In this document: positions 45,313-55,503 of the stretch, in pieces | Layout: each line of letters starts with the position of its first letter | Position numbering within the stretch: position 1 is the first letter of the stretch | Made by a program: the position numbers and the translations under genes | Notes under the pieces: model-generated | What the model was told of the DNA's origin: nothing | Databases searched by the model: none | What the model saw: only the letters and a program-made list of their open reading frames with translations | From: Ophioceras dolichostomum | Lineage: Eukaryota; Ascomycota; Sordariomycetes; Magnaporthales; Ophioceraceae | Length of the DNA: 64,000 bases | NCBI GenBank assembly: GCA_003049485.1 | Contig: PYST01000105.1 | Coordinates: 46,117 to 110,116 of the forward strand | Reading direction: 5' to 3'

Positions 45313-46205
45313 AATCCGATACCTTCTGATAGAATTATTATTCACTTCTAGCTTTGGGGTTTTGGACTGCGGGTCTGCAATGTCTGATATCACAGGGTTC
45401 ACGGCGTAACAAAACGGGCTCTTTGGAATGGCATGAACAAGCAAATTTTCCCACACCTTCATTCATCAGAGCCTCAGGCTAGCTGTGCATGTCACCTTGC
45501 CTTGACGTTTCTTAACAATGCTCGTCCCTACCATTGTTCACTCATGTTGGTGCCAAGGTGCCTTGAACTCCAATAGGTGATCGCTTCTAGTCCGCGCTTG
45601 CCTACCGCTCCTTCCTTCCGCTCCGGCCGCATGCCAGACCGAGTGCAAGGCTGACCATACTCACTGACCAGCCAGCATCCTCACTTCTCAAGGTCGATGG
45701 AGCGCTCCGTCACCGCACATTTCGTTCATATTGAAGCCAGTAAGTGTCCAAAACGAAGGAAATATACTAGCTTCAGCCTATTCGACGACTAAGCATTTTG
45801 CATCACACCCGTTCACCACAATTGGTTCATGACTTTGTCAATGACACCATCACTACCATTAACGCTTTTACCTCTTTCCCCAAGTTCGCTCCTGCCCTTC
45901 TTTCCCTCGTAACAGACAGTCTTTTGGTTCCGTCACCGGCGGCCAACTATCTGTGATTCTTCAGCACCGCACAACGCCGCACTTTCTCGTCGTACTACTT
46001 CTTCGGCCATCGGTCTGAACCTCCTTTTTTCCCTATTCTGCTAAGCGACTTGCCCTTCTACCTGACAATCTATGACGATCAACGGCCTCCAGCATATCAT
46101 TCCTACCCACCTACCACAATTGACCCTGCCTGCCATTGCCGCACACAACTTTATCTCGTTGTCCACTTCCCGAGCTGTGTGGCGTTCGGCAAGAAACCTC
46201 CCATC
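45313..46205. other. intergenic region
   Basis: 3' flank of RPS19 and upstream region of the ankyrin-deaminase gene. A pyrimidine-rich stretch precedes 46206. No gene recognised. Confidence 0.6.
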
Positions 46206-48222
46206 ATGGAGGACGAGCCGAATAGCAGTCTCGGCATCCACGAAGCTGTGATCAGGAACGGCAAGAATGACGTGCGCGAGGTTCGCCGCATGCTCGCCAG
46301 CAGCCCGGGCATCGTGAATTCCCAAACAACCGACAGAATGGTTACGCCGCTGATGCCGGCGGCGCTATACGGCTATTGGCGGATGTTTCGCTTGCTAGTC
46401 AAGTACCTAGCTCGCCGGGACTTGAAGGATTCGAACAACAAATCCGCTGTGCATTATGCAAGCGATTCGAAATGGGCCGCAGATCAGTGGCGCGAGTTCG
46501 CGATTTCGCCCGCCCAACACCGAGCTGAGGCCTGGGACAAGGCGAAAGCGGTCCGCAAGCAGATCTACAAGCTCCTCCGCTGCTGGGACACCTATAAGGC
46601 CCAGCTTCTCGGTTTCACCCAACCGTGCTCGACCGCACGATTCTAGTTCGACAAGGGAAACCTCTACATTTTGCGGCCGATCGCCCAGGTTCATATCGGG
46701 CGGGCCGAATCACATCGCACCTTCGCTTTTCTGGCCTGCGATGGCCAAACCAAGCCGCTGTTGGCCGCTATTTCTGGATGGACCGGCGGAGGCAGCGGAT
46801 CAGCCACAATAAATCGCGGAAGTCGTCTATTGAACAACGAGAAGTATACGGCCCTCGTCCGCACATTCGTCCGTATGATCCGGCCGGTTGGAAAGTTCAA
46901 GCTTGTGGGCAACGCGAGGGACAATCCGGGTGGCAGAGAAAAGGACCAGTCCAAGATCAGAGAAAACCGAGGGCGTTGGAACGCTTGCCATTGTGAAAAA
47001 AAAACTCGGAATAGCGTTCCTCGTTCACGCTCTCCGCCGCCATTTTGGAGACGCCTTCATCGATCCCTTCGCAAGCAATCCGCCCAAGCTCGACATCGCG
47101 CAGGTCAATGCCCTGAAGGCCCTTATAGAAAACGAGCCGCTGCAGCGACGACGGGCTTACATTTGGTTGGGCCATGAGCCTTGCGACAACTGCCTAGATT
47201 TTCTGGGGATCCTCGAGAAAATTTCCGGCATCGACGTGCTCGTCCACCCCGTACCGGTACTCGTGGATATAATTCGCAAGAATCGGCCGGTCAAACATTT
47301 TCGGGCACCTGAACCAGAGGAGGACGTAATCGAAAAACTGATCCATGACCAGAACCTGGACAAGGGCCGCATGGGCGGGGACTTTGACATGGACCATACG
47401 ATGGATGAGGATCTTGACTATATGGATGAGGACCTTAACAAGCAGAGTCTTGGCCAGAATGACCACGGATTTGACGACGACACCTCCGGACAAGTGGAGC
47501 ACGGAGAGGACGAAAAGGCTCTCCCGGATATCAAAGCAGCGCAACCAGCCTCCGCGCTGGAGGAGACAGAGAGCCCGCTGGCCCTGGATGACGGTGGCTC
47601 GCCAACAGCGGAATACGGCGACAAGATGATCCAGGAATCTCTACTTCCTGCACCCGTACGAAGCGTCCTCGAACGTTCTCGATATCTCGAAACGCCATCT
47701 CCGGAGCTTTACCATTACGAAGGCTCATTCAGTCCACTCCGAACGACGCCCTCGGTTGATGAATCCGAGGCGCCGGGCATCTCGGAACCGCCCGCCAGCT
47801 TCCACGGTGGAAAGCCGCGACCAATCCCGGAGCGAGTGCTGCCTGCCAGCTTACTCACGAACAGCCCTCCACCGCTTATGCCGGCCTCACTTTACGCCTC
47901 GGAGCAGGTGAGGGTTAAGGAGGAAGAGCGTCAAGCACTCGAGTTCCGTAACGTCGGCAGGAGTTTCCGAGCCCGCTTTAACTCCATCGTCGCCGAACGC
48001 GTCGGAGCAGAAAACGAGCCCCAAGCCCGCCGGAATCCAGGCATCTCCGCTCCCCCTCCTCCGCGGCAAGCCAACCACAAGCCTGAAATCGAGATCATCG
48101 ACTCAGAAGAGACACGACCTTTGAAGGGGTGGGTGGTCGATATCGGAGCTGCGCTTTGCCGCTTTATATCGTGTAAGCCTATTACGATCCAGGGAGGCGT
48201 TCAGAACGAAAATGAACAATAA
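46206..48222 (+). pseudogene. ankyrin-deaminase fusion gene, disrupted by a stop and a frameshift
   Basis: Starts at ATG 46206. The first part has ankyrin-like helices (HEAVIRNGKNDVREVRRML, TPLMPAALYGYWRMFRLLVK, AVHYASDSKWA) and runs into TAG at 46644-46646. The same frame resumes (HRTFAFLACDGQTKPLLAAI, LNNEKYTALVRTFVRMIRP) up to WNACHCEK at 46977-46998. A run of nine A (46996-47004) shifts the frame by one. The other frame continues with LGIAFLVHALRRHFGD and, at 47179-47193, PCDNC. H-x-E plus PC-x-x-C about 60 codons apart is the zinc site of the nucleic-acid deaminase fold. A long acidic and Pro-rich tail follows to 48222. With eight A the two frames would be continuous. It may be a true pseudogene or an intact gene with sequence errors. 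Confidence 0.6.
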
Positions 48223-48638
48223 TCGACAGGAAGAATTGGATGCCAATTTTGCTCCATTTTATAGAACGCCTGCCTAGCCGTAGAAGGTACGGCGCCGGAT
48301 ACTGGTAATCTAGGTACTACCTTGGTCAGGAAGGTACTTGTCCCAGAATATCCAAGGCCACGCACGCTGGTTTAGCAGGAAAGCAAAAAGCAGCAAAACG
48401 CCATTGATCAAACACAGATCTAAGCTGCGTACAGACTTTGGCTCATTTTGATGACAACGGAATGAAACAAACCGTAGTCGTGGAAGTTGAAGAAACGGGA
48501 AATCCAGGCCTAAATAAGAGCAAACTCCATCCAACTATCCAACCATCCAACCATCCTAACATCCCGTTTCCAAAACCAGGCTCGCTGTTCTTTCCGACCA
48601 GATAGACAGGCTTATTAAAGAACCAACCAAACGCCTCT
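48223..48638. other. convergent intergenic region
   Basis: Between the 3' ends of the deaminase-type gene (+) and scytalone dehydratase (-). Contains repeated GGTAC/GTACC words (about 48285-48345) and a short tandem CATCCAACCATCC near 48530-48560. No gene recognised. Confidence 0.6.
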
Positions 48639-49536
48639 TCAAGCCGAAGCCTCAGTCGATACGGCGTGGGCATGCGGGGTGATGACCTCAGGGAGGCTGA
48701 CAACCGGCGCGGGGGTAGCAGTGGTCTCCGCCTCCTTCGATTCAGCGGCGGGAACCTCCTCCTCCCCACCGAACGCGTCACGACCGTCCGCGAACACCTT
48801 ATCGAAGTCGTACTCAGACCAGCGGATGTCGGGCTTCAGCCCCGCGAACTTCCACACGCCGTCCACCTTCTTGTACCAGTGGGTGTTGGCGCTGTGGGCG
48901 TGGCCCTTGACGAGCACCTCGGTCATCGAGGCGTCCTTGTACTTCTGGTGCGGGACGCGCAACTGGTGGTAGCCGATCACCTCGTCGTCGGATACCTTCT
49001 CCCAGCGCGTGCCGCCGATGAAGTGCTGCGTCTTGAGCAAGGGGTTGCCGAGCACGGCCTGGTCCGAGATCATGGCGATGAACTCCTCGGCCGGCATCGC
49101 CTCCCAGAGCTTGTCGAGGAAGGAGCGGTAGTCGATCTGTGAATGTAGAAGCGACAGAGTCAGGGTCCGTTGCATATGCGCGTTGGAGAAAAAAAATGGT
49201 TGCATGCATGGGATGATCGGTAGTGGGCAGGAGCAGCTTTCAGTAGTGGTAGTGGAGTTGACTTACACGCAGGGTGGGGGCGATGCATTTCCGCAGCCTG
49301 TCCCAGTCCTTCGAATCGTAGCTGTCCGCCCATTCGTACACAGCGGTCATCAGGCCCAGGAAATCTATTGTTGGCAAAAATGTCAGTCAACTTTTGTTTT
49401 ATTCGCCATCTCCAAAAATCCCCCGCAGCTGCATCGTAGCAACAGGGGCGCAAAAGCGACGGCAATCGTCCGTGTCGTTGGTATTGATCGGTCACGTACC
49501 CTGGAAGGAGATCTCGTCGGGGCACTGAGCAGCCAT
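48639..49536 (-). CDS. SCD1: scytalone dehydratase (DHN-melanin pathway)
   Basis: Exons 49500-49536, 49267-49364 and 48639-49136 (minus strand), 210 aa. Introns are 135 and 130 bp with donors GTACGT and GTAAGT. The sequence matches the family closely: DFLGLMTAVYEWADSYDSKD, IDYRSFLDKLWEAMP, QHFIGGTRWEKVS, GYHQLRVPHQKYKD and FAGLKPDIRWSEYDFDKVF. Catalytic residues known from the Magnaporthe enzyme fall two positions earlier here: Y28, D29, Y48, H83, H108, S127 and N129, all present. It dehydrates scytalone and vermelone in cytosolic or endosomal melanin synthesis. The last 40 or so residues are an Ala/Glu/Thr/Pro-rich extension absent from the crystallised enzyme. No other melanin gene is nearby. 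Confidence 0.97.
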
Positions 49537-50446
49537 TTTGATGTTGAAAAGCGAGCGCGAATAGGTTGGTATTTCGGATCGAACGACTAATATCTCTTCA
49601 ATCCTTCGCCTGTTCTGGGGATCCTCTTCGTCGGATCTGTTGTTGGTTGTTGCTGTTGTTGTTATTGATGATGATGGTGGGGCGAAAGTGATCGCAGATG
49701 CTGGCAGGCTGGCAGGGTTTTCACCTTTTTAGAAAAGGATGCAGGGCACGGGAAAAATGACGGGAGGACTGGCATAAAGAGAGGAAGGCCGGGAGAATTT
49801 AATTTCGTTCGCTTGATCCCTCGTCCGGAGTAATTGGGCCCCTGAGTGAAGGTGTGTGTGTGCGAGAGTGTTGAATAGAGGCCCAGCTGTCCGGATGGCC
49901 GTGTCGATCCCCACACCCGGACTCCGGAGTCTGTGGGGATGTGCGGACACAGAGACCTCCCTCATGGATATGCAGGAGTACAGCACAAGAACTACCCTAA
50001 CCGGTAAAGCCCCAGACCCCTGGTTCACGCATACTTTTATACGTGTTCGTCCAAAGATTTTTTTTATTCTTGGAGGTTTGAATTCGGTTCAATTGGTTAA
50101 TGATACTAGACATGCGTGCGTCGGCCTGAGATGGACGGCTGCTGCAAGGGTCCAGCCGCATCTGTATATTGATTCTGCTCGGACGCTGTGCGTGTGCGTG
50201 GTGTGGCTCTGCTTGCTGCGGATGATCTAGGCTGTTAGGCAAAGTGGTACATCAGCTGGACCGTTCCACGTTGCCCCGAGCGATGCCGCCGGACGTGGAG
50301 AAGGAAATGGAAAGCTGAAAATCACTCACCGGTGAAGCGTCGCACGAGGCGTCCGGACTTGCTTTTGGTAAGCACATATTATTGATCGGCCTTCCAGCCT
50401 ACTGCGACCTTTCGGCGGGCGGCTTCGGACTCTCAGCGCTCGACTG
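49537..50446. other. intergenic region with the scytalone dehydratase promoter
   Basis: 910 bp between two minus-strand genes. Contains a (GTT)n/(CAA)n-type tract near 49640-49670 just upstream of the scytalone dehydratase start. No gene recognised; promoter elements not assigned. Confidence 0.55.
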
Positions 50447-51862
50447 TTACCGACTAACACGGTAACACCTCGTTACCAATTTCGTGTGGCGCCGAGCGAA
50501 GACATCCTCAAGGCCTGGGAACTCCTCCGCCCAATTACAGTCGTTCGCGAAGATCTCCACAGACTCCAGATCAGGGAGCAGTCGAACAGCATCCGGGCTA
50601 GCGAGAGCTGTGACGGAGGGCTTATATGTCGCGGCAGTACCCAGTTCGAGGCGTAGGTGACGTAGAGAAGGGGGCAGGAAAGAAAGGAGGAACGCTTCGT
50701 CCGCCAGAGGTTGTGCACTGCTATCTTCAGGACAGACCCGCTGCCCAGACCAGCTTCCCAATGTAAAGCTCTCTAATCGCTCGAAGTCTTGGAGGCTGGT
50801 AAGGCTGGCCAGCTTTTCGATTGGCACGGAACTGCAAGTTCTAGAATGCCAGATGCTTCGAAGTGTACTTTTCTTGGTCCGGAGTGCGGCGTACATAGCT
50901 TCCCACGGCTCCGTAGTCCGTTCAAACGCACCAAAGTCCTTCCTCCGCCGCGGTGGGAACTTGAGTCTGAAATGTTCGAGAGGCCCACTGGCAGAGACCA
51001 ATGCCTCTATCCCGACGCTTGGTGACGAGGACGTGGTGTTCTGTATCCACCCGCTAATAGACAATCGGCGAAGGCGGTTTAGCGAGGGAACTAGGTAGTC
51101 TTCCTTTCCCCTCTCGGTTGCTATAATTTTCGCTTTCAGATTGGTGAGGTTCGGGAAATCTTGCAGGAGCTTGTTCAGACAACCCCACATGCAGCTATCC
51201 GAAAAATGCAGTTCTTGAAGCTGGGGAAAATTCGGCCTGGTTGTCGGCGGCGTACTGGGAGCCATTCTTATTTTGAAACACTCGAGACTGGGGGCGAGGC
51301 TGGCAATGATAGCGGGCAACATGCGTTCCCAGCCTTCATGGGAGCGTTTTCTTTTAAAGTCCCAACCTAACCTCTCCATTAAGCGGGAAAGGAAAGCCAA
51401 CTCTTCGGTATCCAGAATACGTTGTGTTGCGGCATAATCGTGGTCAACGAGGACCGACCGCACGCAACCAGCGAGATCCGGCCGGGAAGAGATGCTCCGA
51501 AGGAATGGGATCCATTGAAAAGCGAGATAAAGAGAGACGTCGCGAAATAAGAGCCGCTGGGCGTGAGTGGAAATGGCGCGGCAGGTGAACGAAAGATTAT
51601 AGACCGTTTTCGTTCTATTGGCCCAATTCTCCTTGTCCTCTTGGAGGCGACTTGTATAAACTCGGCCGGGGACAAGGGTCTCGAATATGGCGAAGCGGAG
51701 TTCCGGAGGCAATCGGAGGAGCGGGAATCGGGGGGCCGGATCCGTATCTGTGGGGGATGCCGGAGACTGTTCTGGCGCCGATCCGGAAAACCCACCGGCA
51801 GAGTCAAGGCATGTCAAGCCGCCGAGGCCAGTACGCGTGTCGTTTGCTTTTTCTGGAGACAT
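50447..51862 (-). CDS. F-box protein with leucine-rich tail
   Basis: Single exon on the minus strand, 471 aa, ATG at 51862. After a Pro/Ser-rich start, an F-box begins at about residue 46 (FPLLRLPPELRFAIFETLVP) and ends with LSFTCRAISTHAQRLLFRDV. The rest consists of irregular Leu-rich segments (FPQLQELHFSDS, FPNLTNLKAKI, LNRLRRLSISGW, LPPSLRHLRLELG, LLPDLESVEIF), the usual substrate-recognition part of fungal F-box/LRR-like proteins. It would join an SCF E3 ligase through Skp1. The target is unknown. Frame and composition are clean and no intron is needed. Confidence 0.85.
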   Translation of the reverse strand: MSPEKANDTRTGLGGLTCLDSAGGFSGSAPEQSPASPTDTDPAPRFPLLRLPPELRFAIFETLVPGRVYTSRLQEDKENWANRTKTVYNLSFTCRAISTHAQRLLFRDVSLYLAFQWIPFLRSISSRPDLAGCVRSVLVDHDYAATQRILDTEELAFLSRLMERLGWDFKRKRSHEGWERMLPAIIASLAPSLECFKIRMAPSTPPTTRPNFPQLQELHFSDSCMWGCLNKLLQDFPNLTNLKAKIIATERGKEDYLVPSLNRLRRLSISGWIQNTTSSSPSVGIEALVSASGPLEHFRLKFPPRRRKDFGAFERTTEPWEAMYAALRTKKSTLRSIWHSRTCSSVPIEKLASLTSLQDFERLESFTLGSWSGQRVCPEDSSAQPLADEAFLLSFLPPSLRHLRLELGTAATYKPSVTALASPDAVRLLPDLESVEIFANDCNWAEEFPGLEDVFARRHTKLVTRCYRVSR

Positions 51863-52179
51863 GACTGATGTCGTGTTATGGGACGGGAATGAAATTTCTA
51901 GCGAGATCTAGGTACGGAAGAAAGGTCGAAGATTGGGCAGCTGGCAGCCGCAGCTAGGCACCAGCCGATTGACACTGATGATCACGTGATGCCAGATCCC
52001 AATCCGCCTCCTCGGTATGTTTACAGAAAATGTGAGTTCGATTTCCTTCGATGTCTTCATTGAGACCCTACCCCTGTAATATCAAGACGCCCGCCAGACA
52101 AAAAAATGGTATATACGAGAACATAAAGAACAACAGTGCAACAGGGACGTTGCTTCTCCCCCCAGATATTATTGCCAGC
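51863..52179. other. intergenic spacer
   Basis: 317 bp between two minus-strand genes: the 3' end of the 94-residue protein gene and the promoter side of the F-box gene. Nothing recognised. Confidence 0.5.
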
Positions 52180-52578
52180 TCAAGACGATTGCCAACTCAG
52201 CACGTTGTACATGCTGTTCCTTGGTTCCCTCTCGGTGTAGATCTTCTTCCTCGCCGCTTCGTGCTTCTCGTCGTTCTTCTGGGCAAAGATGCTGTTCATG
52301 GCGTTGGATTCGTAGGAGAGCTGGCTTCGGATGTAGCCCACGACACCGCCGACTATCGAGAACAAGGACAGAAGAGCATCAGCCAAAACTGTTGTTTGAA
52401 CGCATCGCTAAAAGATGTCTGGCAAAAGAGGTATACATGGGTAGGTGTAAGTAGGTAGGCACTCACCGCATCCGATAACAACCATGGGGAACAACATCCT
52501 GGCCGCGAAGGGCGTGGCAATGGGAGCACGGGGCGGGTGGCCCATCGTGGCAGCAAATCGTCTGAATGTGGGCTGCAT
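52180..52578 (-). CDS. small (94 aa) probable mitochondrial membrane protein
   Basis: Exons 52467-52578 and 52180-52352 (minus strand), 94 aa. The 114-bp intron (GTGAGT to TAG) joins MVVIGC to VGGVVGYIRSQLSYESNAMN in frame. The N-terminus MQPTFRRFAATMGHPPRAP is basic and lacks acidic residues, like a mitochondrial signal. One membrane segment spans the splice site (MLFPMVVIGCVGGVVGYI). The soluble tail is charged (QKNDEKHEAARKKIYTERE) and ends RNSMYNVLSWQSS. Size and layout resemble small respiratory-chain or inner-membrane accessory subunits, but I do not recognise the family. Confidence 0.75.
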
Positions 52579-54022
52579 TTTGGCTGTGGTTGAAGCAAAA
52601 GAATTACGATGATTTTCAGGGGTTTGTTGCAGTTGTTGCGTGGTGGACGGCTCAAGTCTGGCGTGTAAGTCGTTCGTGTGATGCAAAGCGGCTTGAAGAT
52701 GCAGGCAGGGCAATCAACCTCGACCGCAGCGGGATAGTCGTGGCACTTTATTAATTGCCCTGTGGAATGCCAGGCGGCCACACGTCGAGGGCATTTTGGT
52801 CATCTCCGTCCCCTTTTCCACCCAATTCCTAATTCATTCTTAGGCCCCTGGCTATGCCTGCGGTGGCTCTGCTCACCTCGCGAGCGAGTTCGCGAGTAGT
52901 TCTCGTGCGGTGGGATGTTGCTGCTCTGCTTATCGCCTCATATGGGGTGATGCAGCCCAGCTGAGCCAGCTGACTGCGAATCCTGTCGGACCACTCCGGC
53001 CGGCCCCAGCAACTGGCAAGCCTTGTCCGGCTGCACCCCTCTTTTCGGCCCTGCCACCAGCTCTGGCAGGACTTCGAGGCCCCGTCTGGGGGAATCTTTA
53101 GGGAATTTCATTTGTTGTTCTGGCCTCTACACAATAGCTACCACAGTACTTGCTCCGCCGCGCTGCCGCCAGAGCGAAATGGTCCACGGCGGCGGGCGGT
53201 GGGATCCGAACTGGGATGATTTGATGCTCGCCAGATCATCCGCCACACACCAACCGCTAAGCGTGACCCAACTTGTCGATCTGGATCTGTCCGGCGTTTT
53301 CCTGTGCAGGCACCCAGGGCGCAGCACTGCCTAACCCAGATCATTTCGATGCCGTAGAAATTTTTTCCCGCCCTTTGTCGTCTAAGATGGGACTAACCCC
53401 TGTCCTCTGGCCCAACTGGCCAGTGTTGGTCAACGCCGATCAGACCACACTCATTGATCTGATCCCGAAGATTGCCGTCAACACTCAGCATCCAGAGCTC
53501 CAGAAAGCCCAGAAACCTGAGGCATGCAAACGGCCAGACCCAGACTTGGGATTTTCTCACCTACCCAATCAATTCTTCTAGCCCTGAGTTGGTCATAAGT
53601 CGACCCGTGAGAACTACAGGTCACTGAGCAGAGGAAGTGGACAGGATGTCAGTCGCGGGGTTCATCACTCATAGATGGGAGAACTTGGGATACACACAGC
53701 CTCCGTAGGTACACAGCAGAGCCGGTGAGACGCCCTCAAGTTGCGTAGACTTCGACCTTGCCGTTTCACCGGCTAGCTGGAGACGGGTTCCCGGGACGGG
53801 ATCCTCAGATTCGGAGTGGACGGCAAGCAAAGAGAGGCGCATTGGCCCACGGGCAACTGCCCCGCGACGCCCCACCGGAGCTTGGGCCAACGGTTTAAGA
53901 ACCGGCCAGCTGGGATAGCATCAGAATCGGAAAAACAAACACATCGCGATCAAAATACAAATCATTTTCAACTCCTATATTTCTGGTCGAGGATCGGGTG
54001 CGATGTCGTTGTCGCGTAAAAG
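52579..54022. other. divergent intergenic region
   Basis: 1.4 kb between divergent starts (94-residue protein gene on minus, Mdm10 on plus). Short frames are scattered and unconvincing. Contains the two promoters; no element assigned. Confidence 0.55.
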
Positions 54023-55503
54023 ATGCGCCAATTTGAAGATTATATGCGGGAGAGTTTCGACCATGCCACCGGATGGTACCGAGACAATGGATACGAGGGT
54101 CTCAACAAAACCGCTGATGGTAAGATGGCGCGTCTTTTTTCACTCCCACCCCCCAGATCCTTTTGCTTTCCTACCTTCGTCCATGATGCTAATGACGCGG
54201 CCTCGAAATAGAGCTTTTACGATTTCGCATACCATGCGGTTTGAACTTTTCCCTCTCGTCCCTCGCGACCCCAAACTTCGCCACTTCATACCACTTGAGC
54301 GCTGGCGGCCAGTTCGACGGCTCAATATGCTACCTGTACTCGTCCGTTCCGCTGAGGAACGTTATAGCGGGCTCCGACACTATCCCGCTCCCGATTCTCC
54401 TGCGGTCATACAGGCAGGTCCTCGAACTGCCCAAAGTCGTCCAGCATGAACCAACCACGCCTCCCACGACCCCTCTCCAAAGGTTCCTTCGGCATCCCTC
54501 GCTAGTTTTCGGAAGGCTATTCTTGCCACAATCCATGCTGGAGGCCCTGGTTATAAAACGCGCATCTCCGACATTGCAGTTCCAACTGAAGGGAATCAGC
54601 GGTGCGGACCTCCCCAACGGCGGGACGATACTCGGGGTAGCGCAGTACAACACGCCCCAGCTGGGCGTCGAGGGCCTCCTGTCGACCGATGGCGGGCTCC
54701 TCGGCCTAAGGGGCCTCTACAACTTCGGCGGTGACGCTTCTGCCTCGTCGATAGCACCGACCAACGGCTCAAACTCACGCTTGGCGGACGGGTACGGCAT
54801 GATACACACGCCTGCGCCGCGGACTACCGGGAACGGCGACGAGCGAGATAGGATTTACGGACGCTTCAGCGCTGGCGGCGAGATGTACTACGGGGTCCTG
54901 AACAAATCCATCGGTGCATCGCTGGGCGCCAGGTTCGCAACTCTGCCAGCGCATCGAGGCACCCCCCTCGTGGCGACCATGACGCTTAACCCTCTCATGG
55001 GGAACATCAGCGCTAGTTTCGCGGTGTCGGGACGCCAGGTCTGCTCTTTAGCAACCCGGTTCGACTTCAACGTTTACAGCTACGAGAGCGACTGGGCCGT
55101 CGGCATGGAGCTCTGGGGCAAGGGCCGCATGGCGGGCCTCATCGGCGCTGTCGACGAACCTGAAGAAACTAAGGCGGCTGCGACCTCTACCATAGTGCAG
55201 AGCAAAGAAAGACCCACGAGACGGGAGAGAAGCTTCCAGGCCAAGCTGGAGTGGAGGTTGGACAAGGAAGACGAGCAGGTGGCTGTCCAGTCGCTGCCGA
55301 ATCCATCGCAAATTTCTAGTCTGAACGGCGACGATGAGTTTTCCGGCGTGCTCAAGGCGCGCATGGATCAACACTTCAAGATTGGACTTCTCTGGGAGGG
55401 GCGGCTGAAGTCCCTGATTTTCAGTCTGGGCACAAGCATGAGCCTAATTCGCCCCGAGCAGTCGTTCCGTAGCCTTGGACTCGAGATTCAGTATTCGTCA
55501 TGA
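54023..55503 (+). CDS. mdm10: Mdm10, mitochondrial outer-membrane beta-barrel of ERMES and SAM
   Basis: Exons 54023-54119 and 54212-55503, 462 aa. The 92-bp intron (GTAAGA to TAG) joins KTAD to ELLRFRIPCGLNFSLSSLAT in frame. The N-terminus MRQFEDYMRESFDHATGWYR and the following TPNFATSYHL and YLYSS are characteristic of Mdm10. Later barrel strands include LTLQFQ-like LQFQLKGI, GRFSAGGEMYYGVLNKSIGA, GTPLVATMTLNPLMGNISAS and SYESDWAVGMELW. The C-terminus ends in the strand SLGLEIQYSS. Mdm10 is a 19-strand beta-barrel that anchors ER-mitochondria contacts (with Mdm12, Mdm34 and Mmm1) and assists Tom40 assembly. Low-complexity loops (PTTPPTTP, EETKAAATS) are usual. Confidence 0.96.
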
